A stretch of DNA of 64,000 nt from Microstegium vimineum (taxonomy: Eukaryota; Streptophyta; Magnoliopsida; Poales; Poaceae), in the NCBI GenBank assembly GCA_022036555.1, contig CM039120.1, positions 29,971,716-30,035,715 on the forward strand, written 5' to 3'. Positions within the stretch are counted from its first letter, which is position 1, and every line of letters starts with the position of its first letter. Of this stretch, positions 20,441 to 29,935 are shown piece after piece. The position numbers were made by a program, and so were the translations under genes. Under the pieces are notes generated by a model. That model was not told the DNA's origin, did not search any database, and worked only from the letters and a program-made list of their open reading frames with translations.

Positions 20441-21321
20441 TATTTTAGTTCCTAATTTTAGTGTGTGTGTTTAGTGAACTATTGTAAACAACATGTTCAA
20501 ATTTGGAAGCTTTTCATTGCTTTTTGGTATTTTTCCTTAGTTTATTTTTTTTCTTCAATTTTCTCGCTTAATGTTCATTTGAACTGCAGGTGCATGAAAT
20601 AATAGATTTCTTTTGTTCTAAAAATGTTATCCTTGTTTGTTAGTGTAAATGATGGCTAAATCCATGACATGTCTCGAAAGTTCGATCAACGTGTTCACGG
20701 GGCAACGTCGCCAACTTCGGTGCTTGTAGTTTTTTAATTATATTAAATGCAAACAAATTTCGAAAATCACGAAACTTGAGCACGTGTTATGATCTCATGT
20801 GCGTATGTTGTGGTAAAAATTTGAAAAAGTTTCGAGCACGTTGTCACGTACGTTGTTCACAAACCTCAAAGTCCTATGAGCACAACATACAAGCAACGAA
20901 GTTGGCGACATGAGAACATGACACGTGCTCAAGATTCGTGATTTTCGGAATTTGTTTGTATTTAATATAATTAAAAAAACTACAAGCACTGAAGTTGGCG
21001 ACGTTGCCCCGTGAGCACGTTGATCGAACTTTCGAGACATGCCATGGATTTAGCCATCATTTACACTAACAAACAAGGATAACATTTTTAGAACGAAAGA
21101 AATCTTTTTATTTCATGCACGTGCAGTTCAAATGAACATTAAGCAGGAAAATTGAAGAAAAGATAATAAACGAAGGAAAAATACCAAAAAGCAATGAAAA
21201 GCTTCGAAATTTGAACATGTTGTTTACAATAGTTCACTAAACACACACAAACAATTGGGAGCCAAAAATAAAAACAAATTAAATAAGTTGCCAAGTGTCT
21301 AGGGTTGGCACTCGGCAACTG
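20397..21321. repeat. large inverted repeat (about 0.92 kb palindrome) inside CACTA
   Basis: The left arm (about 20397-20800) is repeated in reverse complement at about 20907-21321. Matching landmarks are GCCGAGTGCCAACC near 20399 against GGTTGGCACTCGGC near 21304, and ATGGCTAAATCCATG at about 20651 against CATGGATTTAGCCAT at about 21042. The spacer is about 100 bases. Mismatches are scattered and the arms still pair along most of their length. Confidence 0.85.
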
Positions 21322-21339
21322 CGCGACCCAAATAAAAAA

Positions 21340-21845
21340 AGAGGAACTGGCCCAACAGGCTGGTTCCTCACTCTCACTCTCACTCCCAGCTCCCAAGTCC
21401 CAAGTCCCAGCCGCCGCACCCGCCCCTCCCCGAGCCGCCACGCCGCGCCGCCCGCACCCCCCTCCCCGGGCCTCGCGCCACCTCGGGCCCCGCGCTCAAC
21501 AGCCCCCACCCGCCCCGACCCCCCACCCAGCAGCCCCTGCCCCGCCCCCCCCCACCCAGCAACCCCCACCTCCCCACCCCGCGCCCCCCACCCCACCACG
21601 CCCAGCTGCCCCTCTGCCCCGACCACCCCCACCTAGCAACCCCCCAACCCCAGCCACACCCCACCTAGCAGCAGAGAAGAGAGGAGGAAGGGAGAAGAAG
21701 GAGGAGGGGAGAAGAAGGAGGAGGAGGACAAGTTTTAGGGGAGGAGAAGAGAGGAGGAGGAGAAGGAGAAAAGGAAGTGAAGGACTCGCCGGCCATTTTC
21801 GTCGATCCGTGTTTTTGCCGTCCTGGTCGCAAAGGTATATGCCCT
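21340..21845 (+). other. GC-rich leader-like block in CACTA
   Basis: A C-rich stretch (21420-21660) followed by a GA-rich stretch (21665-21780) precedes the transposase gene. Proline- or glycine-rich open frames in all phases are compositional. It may be the transposase 5' leader. No protein is recognised. Confidence 0.4.
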
Positions 21846-21846
21846 C

Positions 21847-21877
<31 letters not shown>

Positions 21878-22010
21878 TAGTAGTAGTTAGTAGTTAGTAG
21901 TTAATAGTAGTAGTAGTAGTTAGTGGTTAGTAGTACTTAGTAGTAGTTAGAAGGAAAAAGGAGGAGAGTAGTAGTAGTTAGTAGTAGTTAGTAAGTAGTA
22001 GTTACTAACT
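21846..22010. repeat. TAG/TTAG microsatellite
   Basis: Repeats of AGT trinucleotides interspersed with TTAGTAG and TTAGTAGT units over about 165 bases. Confidence 0.9.
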
Positions 22011-22523
22011 ATGTATGTGGTTGTTGGTGTATTTGATATATATGTGATTGTTGGCCTTCGTGCCTATGATTTTTGCAGGTTTGGTAACCTCCCCGTGCGG
22101 GGAGGTGCTGTCGAAATTTTCAGTTGACACTGACAAATTTTTTTTCTTGCAGGAGGACCCATGGCAGGGACTCGGCGACCCCGATCGACTTCGTCGGTGT
22201 TGCTGGTCTGCCTGCACCGCGTCGCCTCATCACCGCACCGCCTCGCCACCGCCTCGCTAGCCTTTCTTCACCGACACCTTAGGTATAGCCCCCCTTCTTT
22301 TCATGCATGTTTTATATGATCACGTAACCAAGTTAGGCGTCTCTCATTCGAAAGAGATACTGTCGGAGGTATGTAAAATCTTTGCATATCTTTAACCGTA
22401 TCTGTTTCGGATTGTCCACGTATTTTGGACAACCCGTTGATGCGTAGATGATGTTAGTTTTCATGGTTCTCTTAGGTCTAAGATAGACTTTCGGCATCAC
22501 CTCTCTGTTGTTCTCCGGATGCA

Positions 22524-22784
22524 CGCTACAAGAAATTTGACCTTTTGTGACGATTTTTAAGTTAATGACAGAGCTTCTGTGACAAAAAAATATGGTCACG
22601 AAATGGAAACAGTGACAAGAAAATATGTTATTGTCACAAATAGCTAGGGCAATCTGTGACAAATTAATTGTGACAATAACAGATTTTTCTTGTCACGGTT
22701 TCCCTTCCGTGACCGTATTTTTTTGTCACAGAAGCTCCGTCACTAACTTAAAAATCGTCACAGAAGGTCAAATTTCTTGTAGTC
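22524..22784. mobile_element. MITE with CACTA-like ends nested in the transposase leader
   Basis: The ends GCTACAAGAAATTTGACC and GGTCAAATTTCTTGTAGT are inverted, and the repeat extends for about 60 bases on each side (TGTGACGATTTTTAAGTTA near 22548). The termini resemble the CACTACAAGAAA ends of CACTA-derived MITEs with one or two changes. It sits at the centre of a further inverted repeat of the host element (about 22440-22522 and 22786-22890). Confidence 0.65.
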
Positions 22785-22982
22785 TTTCGGGACGTGTATC
22801 GGGAGAACAACGGGGAGGTGCTGCCGAAATTCTGTCTTAGATCGGAGCGGAGCATGGAAACTGACATCATCTACGCATCCGCGGGTGGGATTAGGACCTA
22901 TCCTCACCTATTAGACAGTAGGCACGCTGCGCAGATGCATTTGCTAGTTATATTGCTCGCTTAGATATGTATATGCTAGAGG

Positions 22983-24729
22983 ATGGAGAACCATGATCGG
23001 ATGTACACGGGCCACACTAGTATGACCCCAGAGTGGATGACTAAGACTAATGCTTTTGTGGAGCATTCATTTGGCGAGGTTGCTCAAGGGTCCATTCGGA
23101 TGTCGTGTCCCTGCGTCAAATGTGACAACCATGTAAGAAAGACAAAGGTGGTTGTGGGGAAAGATCTTATGTTGTATGGATTCACGCCAAACTATACCTG
23201 CTAAATCTACAATGGTCAAGCCAATCGTATTAGAGAGGAGGTGGTGAGACCACATCTCGAGGCTTTTGATGGAGATGTCGGGGTCGCAGACTAGATGGAT
23301 GACTTTCAGGAGGCACGGTTCGGTGAAGGATTTGAGGACGAGCCAGAGGAATCCGCAAAAACGTACTACAAGATGTTGTCTTCGGCACAAAACCCCCTTC
23401 ACGAACAGACACGAGTTTCGCAACTGGATGCCATGGGACGCCTGATGGCATTTAAGTCACAGTGTAGCATGAGTCGAGACAACTTCGATGCTATGTTGGC
23501 AATTGTTGGATCTCTGCTTTCGGACGGTCACATTCTATCGAAGAACTTGTACGAGTCACAGAAACTTCTTCATGCACTTAAGATGTCGTATGAGCAAATC
23601 CATGCTTGTCCAAAGGGGTGCGTCCTATTTAGGAAACTGCACGAGAAAGCAACACACTGTCCAAAGTGCAAATCCTCTAGATATCTGGTCGACCCTAGTG
23701 ATGGCAAGAAGTCACAGCTTGGTATCCCCGCGAAGGTCCTACAGTACCTTCTTTTCTTACCGAGGATCCAACGGTTGTTCATGACAGAGGAGTCCGCGAA
23801 ACAGATGACATGGCACAAACATGATAAAAGATACAACCCGGACAAGATGGTACACCCATCTGATGGCGATGCATGGAAACATTTCGATAATATGCATCCT
23901 GGTAAAGCTGAGGAGGCTTGAAATGTACGTGTCGCGCTTGCAACAGATGGGTTCAATCCCTATGGATTGATGGCGGCTTCATATACTTGTTGGCCCGTGT
24001 TCGTGATCCCCCTCAATCTCCCCCCCCCCCCCGACGTCTCGTTTCAACCCAAGAATGTATTCATGTCGCTGATAATTCCTAGACACCCGGGGAGCAAGAT
24101 GGGTGTGTTTATGGAGCCTCTCATTGATATATTGATGTTTCCTTGGGAAAATGGGGTACTGACATACGACTGAGCTACAAAGAAGAACTTCACGATGCAT
24201 CTGTGGTACTAGTACTCCCTGCACGACTTCCTAATGTCACAAGAACATCTCCTGAGATTGGACAAGTCGAAATTTGACAAGATTCTATCTATCAAGGAGA
24301 GGATGTCTATATTGTGGCTCAACATGCCACGCAAGTCTATTACCTCCCATGAGCGTGCCAAAAAGACCCCAATCTTATGGGTTGGTATCGCCACACGGTA
24401 AATTGCCTGTCCCAAATGATGAGGATTACCACTTTGACCCAAACGCAGAGGAGTTCTATCAATCAGAGGGGCTAGAAGGGAGGTTTGACATAGACATGTT
24501 TTCGTTGATGGGCATGGAAGTTGATAATGACATTGATCGGGACTATGGAGATGAGGACGAGGGAGAAGAGGTGCAAGATGTGCAAGACTTACAAATGCTT
24601 GAGCGGTTACAGTTAGGCGTTGGCGATGATGACAACGATGGAGATGAGGAAGAGGGAGAAGAGGTGCAATATGATAGTGATGACGACACCTATGTTCCAG
24701 CATCTACCGATCATGAAGAATATTTCTAA
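22983..24729 (+). pseudogene. TNP2-like CACTA transposase, internally deleted and with stops
   Basis: The frame starts at ATG 22983 with the transposase-associated domain (MYTGHTSMTPEW, then CPCVKC). It continues through EEVVRPHLEAFDGDVG, MDDFQEARFGEG, the CPKGCVLF and CPKC zinc-like motifs, TWHKHDKRYNPDKM and RVALATDGFNPYGLM to KMGVFMEPLIDIL. In-frame stops interrupt it near 23202, 23292, 23919, 24171 and 24213. The catalytic middle of transposase_21 is missing, because after the last motif the sequence jumps to an acidic C-terminal part (24274-24729; DEDYHFDPNAEEFYQSEGLE) in another frame. An intact protein would cut and join the element ends. This copy cannot. Confidence 0.88.
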
Positions 24730-24854
24730 TTCATGTAATACTATATTATTATTATTATTGCAATTATGTTTTGTTCATTTTACATCTCTTTATAAATATT
24801 TGTAATTAATTGTGCTAATTGGTTTACTCTTTGAAATTACAGGCACTCGACAAA

Positions 24855-27012
24855 ATGCCTGGCAGAAGGTCTACACGTCGTTCACTCCAGGAACTCTACA
24901 CGATGACGCCCGCGAAGGCCGCGGCGCCCGCGGTGGAGACCTCGCAGGTGAGGAGATCTCGCGGCCGGGGCGGCCGTGGGAGGCTGACTGTGCAGTCGGC
25001 TCCCACACCGGCCATGGACGAGGGCCACCAGCCCATGGACGAGGACGACCAGGTGGCCATGCTCCACATAGGCGGCGGTGACGCCCTAGAGCAGGAGGTA
25101 GGAGAGGGCTCTACCTCCTCGTCGACAGTCTGGTTGCGTGGGCCCGCGAGGATCCCTCAGCGCCCGATCCTACCTCCCCACCACCCGATGATTCGACCCT
25201 CAGACGACGAGTAAGTATTATTTCAGTACTATTTCATATGAAATATTGAAAATCAAACTACAGACTAACATTTTTTGTTAATGACTCTTGCAACAACTGG
25301 GTAGTTGTGTTCGGACAGAAGGGTCGTCAAATCAATAGCATCCTTGGCCTTCTGATTCAGCAGCACTACCCTGGACTGGTCGAGTACAACGGGGTGACGA
25401 CGCCGCCCTGGACGTGGGCCCACTTCTACGCCACTGAGGACAACGACCACGGATCCATTGTGGGGCGGATCAAGGCCAAGTTCTGGGTGATTCATCGTAC
25501 TAAATTTCTCAAAACTACGCATTCATTGGTTGTTCTTGATATAATGAAATGATACATGATGTCTGTATGCAGGACTTCTACACGTGCGAGCCAGGGTACG
25601 AGGACAAGGCGTCGCAAGTGCAGGACAAGGTCTGCAAGGCTCAACTCGGGCACCTCTACCACGAGACGCGGCTCCAGTGCATTATCAACCACCACGCCGA
25701 CGTCCTTGGTGAGAATGTACCGAAGAGCGAGGCCAGGTCCATGACGCTCACCAGGGAGCAATACCAGTTGGTAAGTATGAAACATCAATACTACCACCCT
25801 ACATGATTGGTATATTCTAACGTATGAATAACTTGATGACATGCAACGATGTTCTGATTGGTGCGTCAGGCGCCCCCTCTGCTGGGACGGTATTGTGGAT
25901 AGTTGGCTCTCGTCCGAGTGGATTGAGAAGAGTCGGATCCGTCGTGAGTGCCGCCTGCAGATGACTGGGACCCCACACTACCAGGGAAACCAGAGCCTCT
26001 CCCAGTACGCTTCGAGCTGGGTAATCTTCTTTGTGTTTTCATCTTTATTTTTTTATTATAACTCTCAATTCTTATTACTTTTTATCATCTTTATGTTTTC
26101 CTCGCAGTACGGGTCGCACCAAGGCCAGGAGTGCAACAACTTCATGGCGTTCAGCCTGGCACACAAGGGCAAGGCGACGGACCCCACGAACACCTACAAC
26201 CCAGCGTACGGGCCTGAGCTGTACACCAACCTCAGCTCCCACAGCAAGGTTACCGAGTACATCTCGGCGGCTCGCCAGCGCCATGGGGATGCCTTTGATC
26301 CGACCACCAAGCCCCTGGACGCAGAGATCGTGATGAGGATAGGAGGAGGGAAGCAGCACATCCACTACTGGATGGCGAACAACGCGCTCGACTCCGCCTC
26401 TATTCCCAACCTTGCGACCATTCGAGCAAGGAGAACGAGCTCGTCCCTCCCCATACGCCCTCGGCAGCTGAGCTCACAACAGCAGATCTCGGATCTCGCG
26501 GTTAGTAGTTGTTTATTGCTTTTACACATCTATCTTGCATTTGCATTGTTTAAATATTGTGGGTGGCCTGTGAGCAGGCCAACGTGCGGAGGTTGGAGGC
26601 GACGCAGGCAGCAGCGGAGGAGGCCCAACGGTTGGAGAGGGAGGCTGTACAAGCCTAAAGGGCGGCCGAGGAGCAGAGGTTGCGGGACATGTTCAGCTTC
26701 ATGACCAGCCTTAGTGCAATTCCAGGTGTGGTCGTGCCCGAGTCGCTTCTCCGCCCAGTTGTGGCTATGGCTCCTCCTGCACAGCCTATTCTTTTCGAGA
26801 CTCCGGTTAGTATGTTTGGTGGTTTCTTCCTTTAGATTATGCGAATTTCCTGCATGTACTCATTAATTTACTTGTTCTTTGTGCAGCAAGTGTCTATGAG
26901 TTCGAACCCGATGGTTCAAGGCGGTGGTCCTTCTCCACAGCAGGGGTGGCCAACTGACACTCCTCCACAGGCCGGGTTGCCAAATGGCTCTTCTTCACGG
27001 CCCGGCGGGTGA
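24855..27012 (+). pseudogene. TNPA-like protein gene (transposase_24 family), seven exons, damaged
   Basis: The ATG at 24855 begins MPGRRSTRRSLQELY. Likely exons are 24855-25210, about 25300-25486, 25573-25770, 25870-26020, 26108-26500, 26578-26805 and 26887-27012, each bounded by GT and AG. The core motifs are NSILGLLIQQHYPGLV, SEWIEKSRIRRECRLQMTGT, the TPHYQGNQSLSQYA region and DAEIVMRIGGGKQH, characteristic of the plant transposase_24 (Ptta/En/Spm) family that binds subterminal repeats. A frameshift lies at the start of exon 4 and a TAA replaces a probable CAA at 26656-26658. The exon 1 to exon 2 junction is also not in phase. It is close to complete but disabled. Confidence 0.8.
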
Positions 27013-27379
27013 GGATGGCAGTAGGTACTTGTCCTTTGTCTATTTTCATGTCCCTCAGACTTGTATTAGACTTAGACTTGTGTTCGACTTAGATTTGTGA
27101 CATATTGGTAGCTATGTGATGGATTATGGACTCTATGTGATGAATCTATGGACTCTATATGTGTATGTGATGTATTATGGATTTATGGACGTTTGTGATG
27201 AATGTTTGTGATGTTATATGTGTATGATGGATTGTGAATTATGGATGTGAGGATATGTATGTGATTTGAATGGTGAATGTGATATATATGTGATTTGAAT
27301 GGTGAATGTGATATATATATATGTGTGTGTCTATTTTTGTCTTTGTAGTGTTGTAAATAAAAAAATAAAAAAATGCAAT
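27013..27379. other. TG/GATG-rich low-complexity 3' flank of the TNPA-like gene
   Basis: Words such as TATGTGATG and GGATTATGGA recur irregularly. This probably represents the 3' untranslated region, with no coding function seen. Confidence 0.5.
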
Positions 27380-27850
27380 TTTTTTATTTGCCGAGTGCCA
27401 CACTATGCAACTAAATTAGTTGCCGAGCGCAATGGTAATTGCACTCGACAAATAATTATTAATAAAAAAATAAAAAAAAATTAGTTGCCGAATGCCAGGA
27501 GACTGGCACTCGGCAACTAAATTTTGGCAAAAAAAATAAAAAAATTTAGTTGTCGAGTGCGAGCCACCTAGCACTCGGCAACTAAATAAATAGTTGCCGA
27601 GTGCCAACCACCTGACACTCGACAACTAATCCGTCAAGGTTGACGACCCAATTTTAGTTGTCGAGTGTTAGATATGTGGCACTCGACAAATCAAATAACA
27701 ATCGGCAATTAGTTGTCGCGTGCCCGACATCTGACACTCGGCAACTAAATTAGTTGCCGACTAGGCGTCTGCCGAGTGTGGCACTCGGCAAACCAGTTAC
27801 CGAGTGCAAAAGACTTGTTGCCGAGTGCCCCTAGCACTCGGCAATTCCGC
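27380..27850. repeat. 3' subterminal repeats of CACTA
   Basis: About 15 copies of GCCGAGTGC or GCACTCGGCAA variants in both orientations lie within 470 bases of the right terminus, mirroring the left end. Confidence 0.88.
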
Positions 27851-28312
27851 GATTTCCTGTAGTGTATGTTGGTTTTCTTATTCACTGGACTTGGCTAAAC
27901 AAACACAGAGGAGTACATGGGCTACATATAGGCCACATACTGGCAAGGAGCTAACCTCCACGTCCGGCCATCATGCCATGATCCGCATGACTTGCTCAGC
28001 GACATCTGAGAGCCTCTCGCTCATTCAGATCACGGCTTCTCCATGCAACACGCACCACTCACTCTTGCATGTCATCATGCAACGAACTAGTCTCCTAACA
28101 AACTCAAAACAGCCCCGACAATCTCTCTGCTCGGCAACTGCTGGACTCGATCATAACGTGGCTGTGACACAGCACGTCCTGGAGGCTGGACACAACTACG
28201 CACCGCAGCTCGCCTGCAGTGGCGCGGACTCGATCAACACACGGACACCTGCACATGTGACACCACCACGATGCGGCACACTAACACACATGTGTCGTGA
28301 TTTATTCTGACA

Positions 28313-28327
28313 ATCACCCCCTAAACC
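28313..28327 (-). other. polypurine tract of the copia derivative
   Basis: The minus strand reads GGTTTAGGGGGTGAT directly before the LTR start TGTCAGAATAAA. This is the plus-strand priming site and confirms the minus orientation. Confidence 0.8.
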
Positions 28328-28348
28328 ACGACACCCAATACGCCCGAC

Positions 28349-28545
28349 CTACATGAGCGTCGGCTCATCGTGGACAGCAGCGAGGAGAGTCGTTTCCTTC
28401 TTTTTCGCACGGCAGTCCTTGCCCATGTGGCCGCGCTCGCCGCACTCATAGCATCGCCCACGAAAGCGGCTCCCGCCACGCCCACTTCCCGAGCTCGTGG
28501 TGCATCGAGGGTCGTCGTCGTGGCCACCACCACGGCCAACGCCCT
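28349..28545 (-). pseudogene. gag nucleocapsid fragment with zinc knuckle
   Basis: A minus-strand frame ending in TAG at 28349 encodes GRGGSRFRGRCYECGERGHM followed by GKDC, a perfect CX2CX4HX4C knuckle with an Arg/Gly-rich arm, as in copia gag C-termini. Everything upstream of it in gag and all of pol is missing, so it is a remnant kept between PBS and PPT. Confidence 0.85.
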
Positions 28546-28546
28546 A

Positions 28547-28559
28547 GCTTTAATATCAA
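28547..28559 (-). other. decayed tRNA-Met primer-binding site
   Basis: The minus strand reads TTGATATTAAAGC at the place where TTGGTATCAGAGC is expected. The three differences are all transitions of the C-to-T or G-to-A kind. Confidence 0.7.
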
Positions 28560-28560
28560 T

Positions 28561-29392
28561 TGTTGGATTTGCCCAGAAACACACACAGTAACACTCACAC
28601 GAACGCAAGGAACAAGAAGCTAGCTCGGCGACGAACGCCCCCGAACGGATGGCCTGTATGTTGGCTTTCTTGTTCACTGGACTTGGCTAAACAAACACAG
28701 AGGTGTACAGGGGCTACGTATAGGCCACAGACTGGCAAGGAGCTAACCTCCACGTCCGACCATCATGCCATGATCCGCATGACTTGCTCAGCGACATCTG
28801 AGAGCCTCTCGCTCACTCAGATCACGACTTCTCCATGCAAATCGGCAACACACGCGCACCACTCACTCTTGCATGTCATCATGCAACGAACTAGTCTCCA
28901 AAGAGCATCTCCAATAGACTAGCTAAATCCTTCTCTAAAATTTAATTTGGCTATTGCTAAAGAAAAAACGTCTCCAACAGACTTTCTAAATGAGTCTTCA
29001 AATTTAGTGATTCTCTATCCCACCTAATTCGCTTTCACTTTTAAATAGTCTACCTCACTAGCTATCTAATTTTTAGTTTTACAGAGTCTGTTGGAGTACT
29101 CTCATATTATCCATTTTAGAGAGCAACAAAATTACTAAATTTAGATAATGAGTTTGGCTAATCTTTTGGAGATACTCAACAAACTCAAAACAGCCCCGGC
29201 AATTTCTCTGCTAGGCAACTGCTGGACTCGATCACAACGTGACTGTGACACAGCACGTCCTGGAGGCTGGACACAACTACGCACGCAGCTCGCCTGCAGT
29301 GGCACGGACTCGATCAACACACGGACACCTGCACATGTGACACCACCACGATGCGGCACACTAACACACATGTGTCGTGATTTATTCTAACA
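28561..29392 (-). repeat. 5' LTR of the copia derivative, carrying a MITE
   Basis: It begins TGTTGGATTTGCCC on the plus strand and ends TTTATTCTAACA, matching the other LTR over its whole length except for the MITE at 28902-29176 and scattered base changes. Confidence 0.9.
28902..29176. mobile_element. MITE (GAGCATCTCCAA family) in the LTR
   Basis: The ends GAGCATCTCCAATAG and the inverted TTTTGGAGATACTC enclose an AT-rich interior. The other LTR shows the empty site GTCTCCTAACAAACTC at about 28091-28106. The target duplication is probably a 3-base TAA, now CAA or AAA, which fits PIF/Harbinger. The boundaries are good to 1-2 bases. Confidence 0.8.
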
Positions 29393-29397
29393 GCGCA

Positions 29398-29690
29398 GCG
29401 GCGGGCTGCGGAACCACACGGACGATGTCCACGTCCGTGGTCCGTGAGGAGGGATCAGAAGCTATAGCCGAGCTCCAAGACGCGGCCCCTCTGGATCAAG
29501 CCTGACCCGGCACCACATCGTGTTCTGGCCATATACCGCGTTGCTCCGGCGCCGCCCACGTCCAGCTCGTAGCAAAGCGGGCGCACCGCTTCCGCACCTT
29601 GGCGTCCACGGTGACGATCGATGAGGAGGTGATTCAGCAGGGGTCTTCACGCCTGTACGGAAGCTCTTCAGGAAGAGGACAGTACACTAA
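29398..29690 (-). other. gene-like sequence right of the copia derivative
   Basis: GC-rich exon-like sequence that continues the composition of the left flank (19630-19985). A minus-strand frame reads AGSGLIQRGRVLELGYSF before a stop. No family is recognised, and frames are interrupted. Confidence 0.3.
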
Positions 29691-29752
29691 GTATAGAGAA
29701 GCGGCGGTCCATAGCCTATTTATACAAGCACCACCAGTAAAAAAGGTCAATA

Positions 29753-29935
29753 AAAGTGATGTTCTTCATTATTGACTAAGAACCTTATTTACACTCGCGG
29801 TTGAGTAAAGTAAACCGTCAGTATTAATATATAGGATACTGACAGTTTGGTAAAGTAAACCGTCACTGTTAACCGATTTACACTAGCGCTTTGATTAAAG
29901 GAACCACTAGTGATTTCCCTCCATATTACTAAACC
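29753..29935. mobile_element. subterminal-repeat fragment of another CACTA-like element
   Basis: Phrases TTTACACTCGCGGTTGAGTA, AAGTAAACCGTCA (twice) and TTTACACTAGCGCTTTGATT with inverted partners such as GGAACCACTAGTGAT look like CACTA subterminal repeats of a different family. No terminus is visible. Confidence 0.35.

Larger units (their letters stand above)
20090..27864 (+). mobile_element. CACTA (En/Spm-like) transposon, complete length, decayed genes
   Basis: The 7,775-base element begins CACTACAGGAAA and ends TTTCCTGTAGTG, with the 3-base duplication TAT on both sides (20087-20089 and 27865-27867). Subterminal regions hold many GCCGAGTG or CACTCGGC words in both orientations, as in CACTA elements. 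On the plus strand it carries a TNP2-like transposase pseudogene and a TNPA-like gene of the transposase_24 type. The coding parts have several stops and a large internal deletion, so movement would need enzymes from elsewhere. Confidence 0.93.
19986..28312 (-). repeat. 3' LTR of the copia derivative, split by CACTA
   Basis: The LTR sequence lies in two parts, 19986-20089 and 27868-28312, with the CACTA element and its TAT target duplicate between them. The intact order is seen in the other LTR, where the target reads GGCCTGTATGTTGGC without interruption near 28650. Confidence 0.88.
19986..29392 (-). mobile_element. copia deletion derivative with intact target duplication, carrying nested insertions
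   Basis: Two LTRs of about 0.55 kb (TGTTGGATTTGCCC at one end, TTTATTCT(G/A)ACA at the other) enclose only about 250 bases of internal sequence. Perfect 5-base duplications GCGCA lie at 19981-19985 and 29393-29397. Internally on the minus strand are a decayed PBS (28547-28559), a gag zinc-knuckle fragment and a polypurine tract (28313-28327). Almost all of gag and pol is deleted. The 3' LTR is split by a CACTA element and the 5' LTR by a MITE. Confidence 0.88.

Noticed and set aside
21295..21880. Proline-rich open frames in the CACTA leader
   Set aside because: They reflect C-rich and GA-rich low-complexity sequence. No start, domain or splice structure supports them.
22983..27012. Treating the two CACTA genes as host genes
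   Set aside because: Both lie within defined CACTA termini and carry motifs of TNP2-like and transposase_24 proteins.
20100..27850. Dense short direct and inverted repeats that might suggest a CRISPR-like array
   Set aside because: The repeats are irregular GCCGAGTG words at the two ends of a CACTA element in a plant genome, which is the known subterminal structure.
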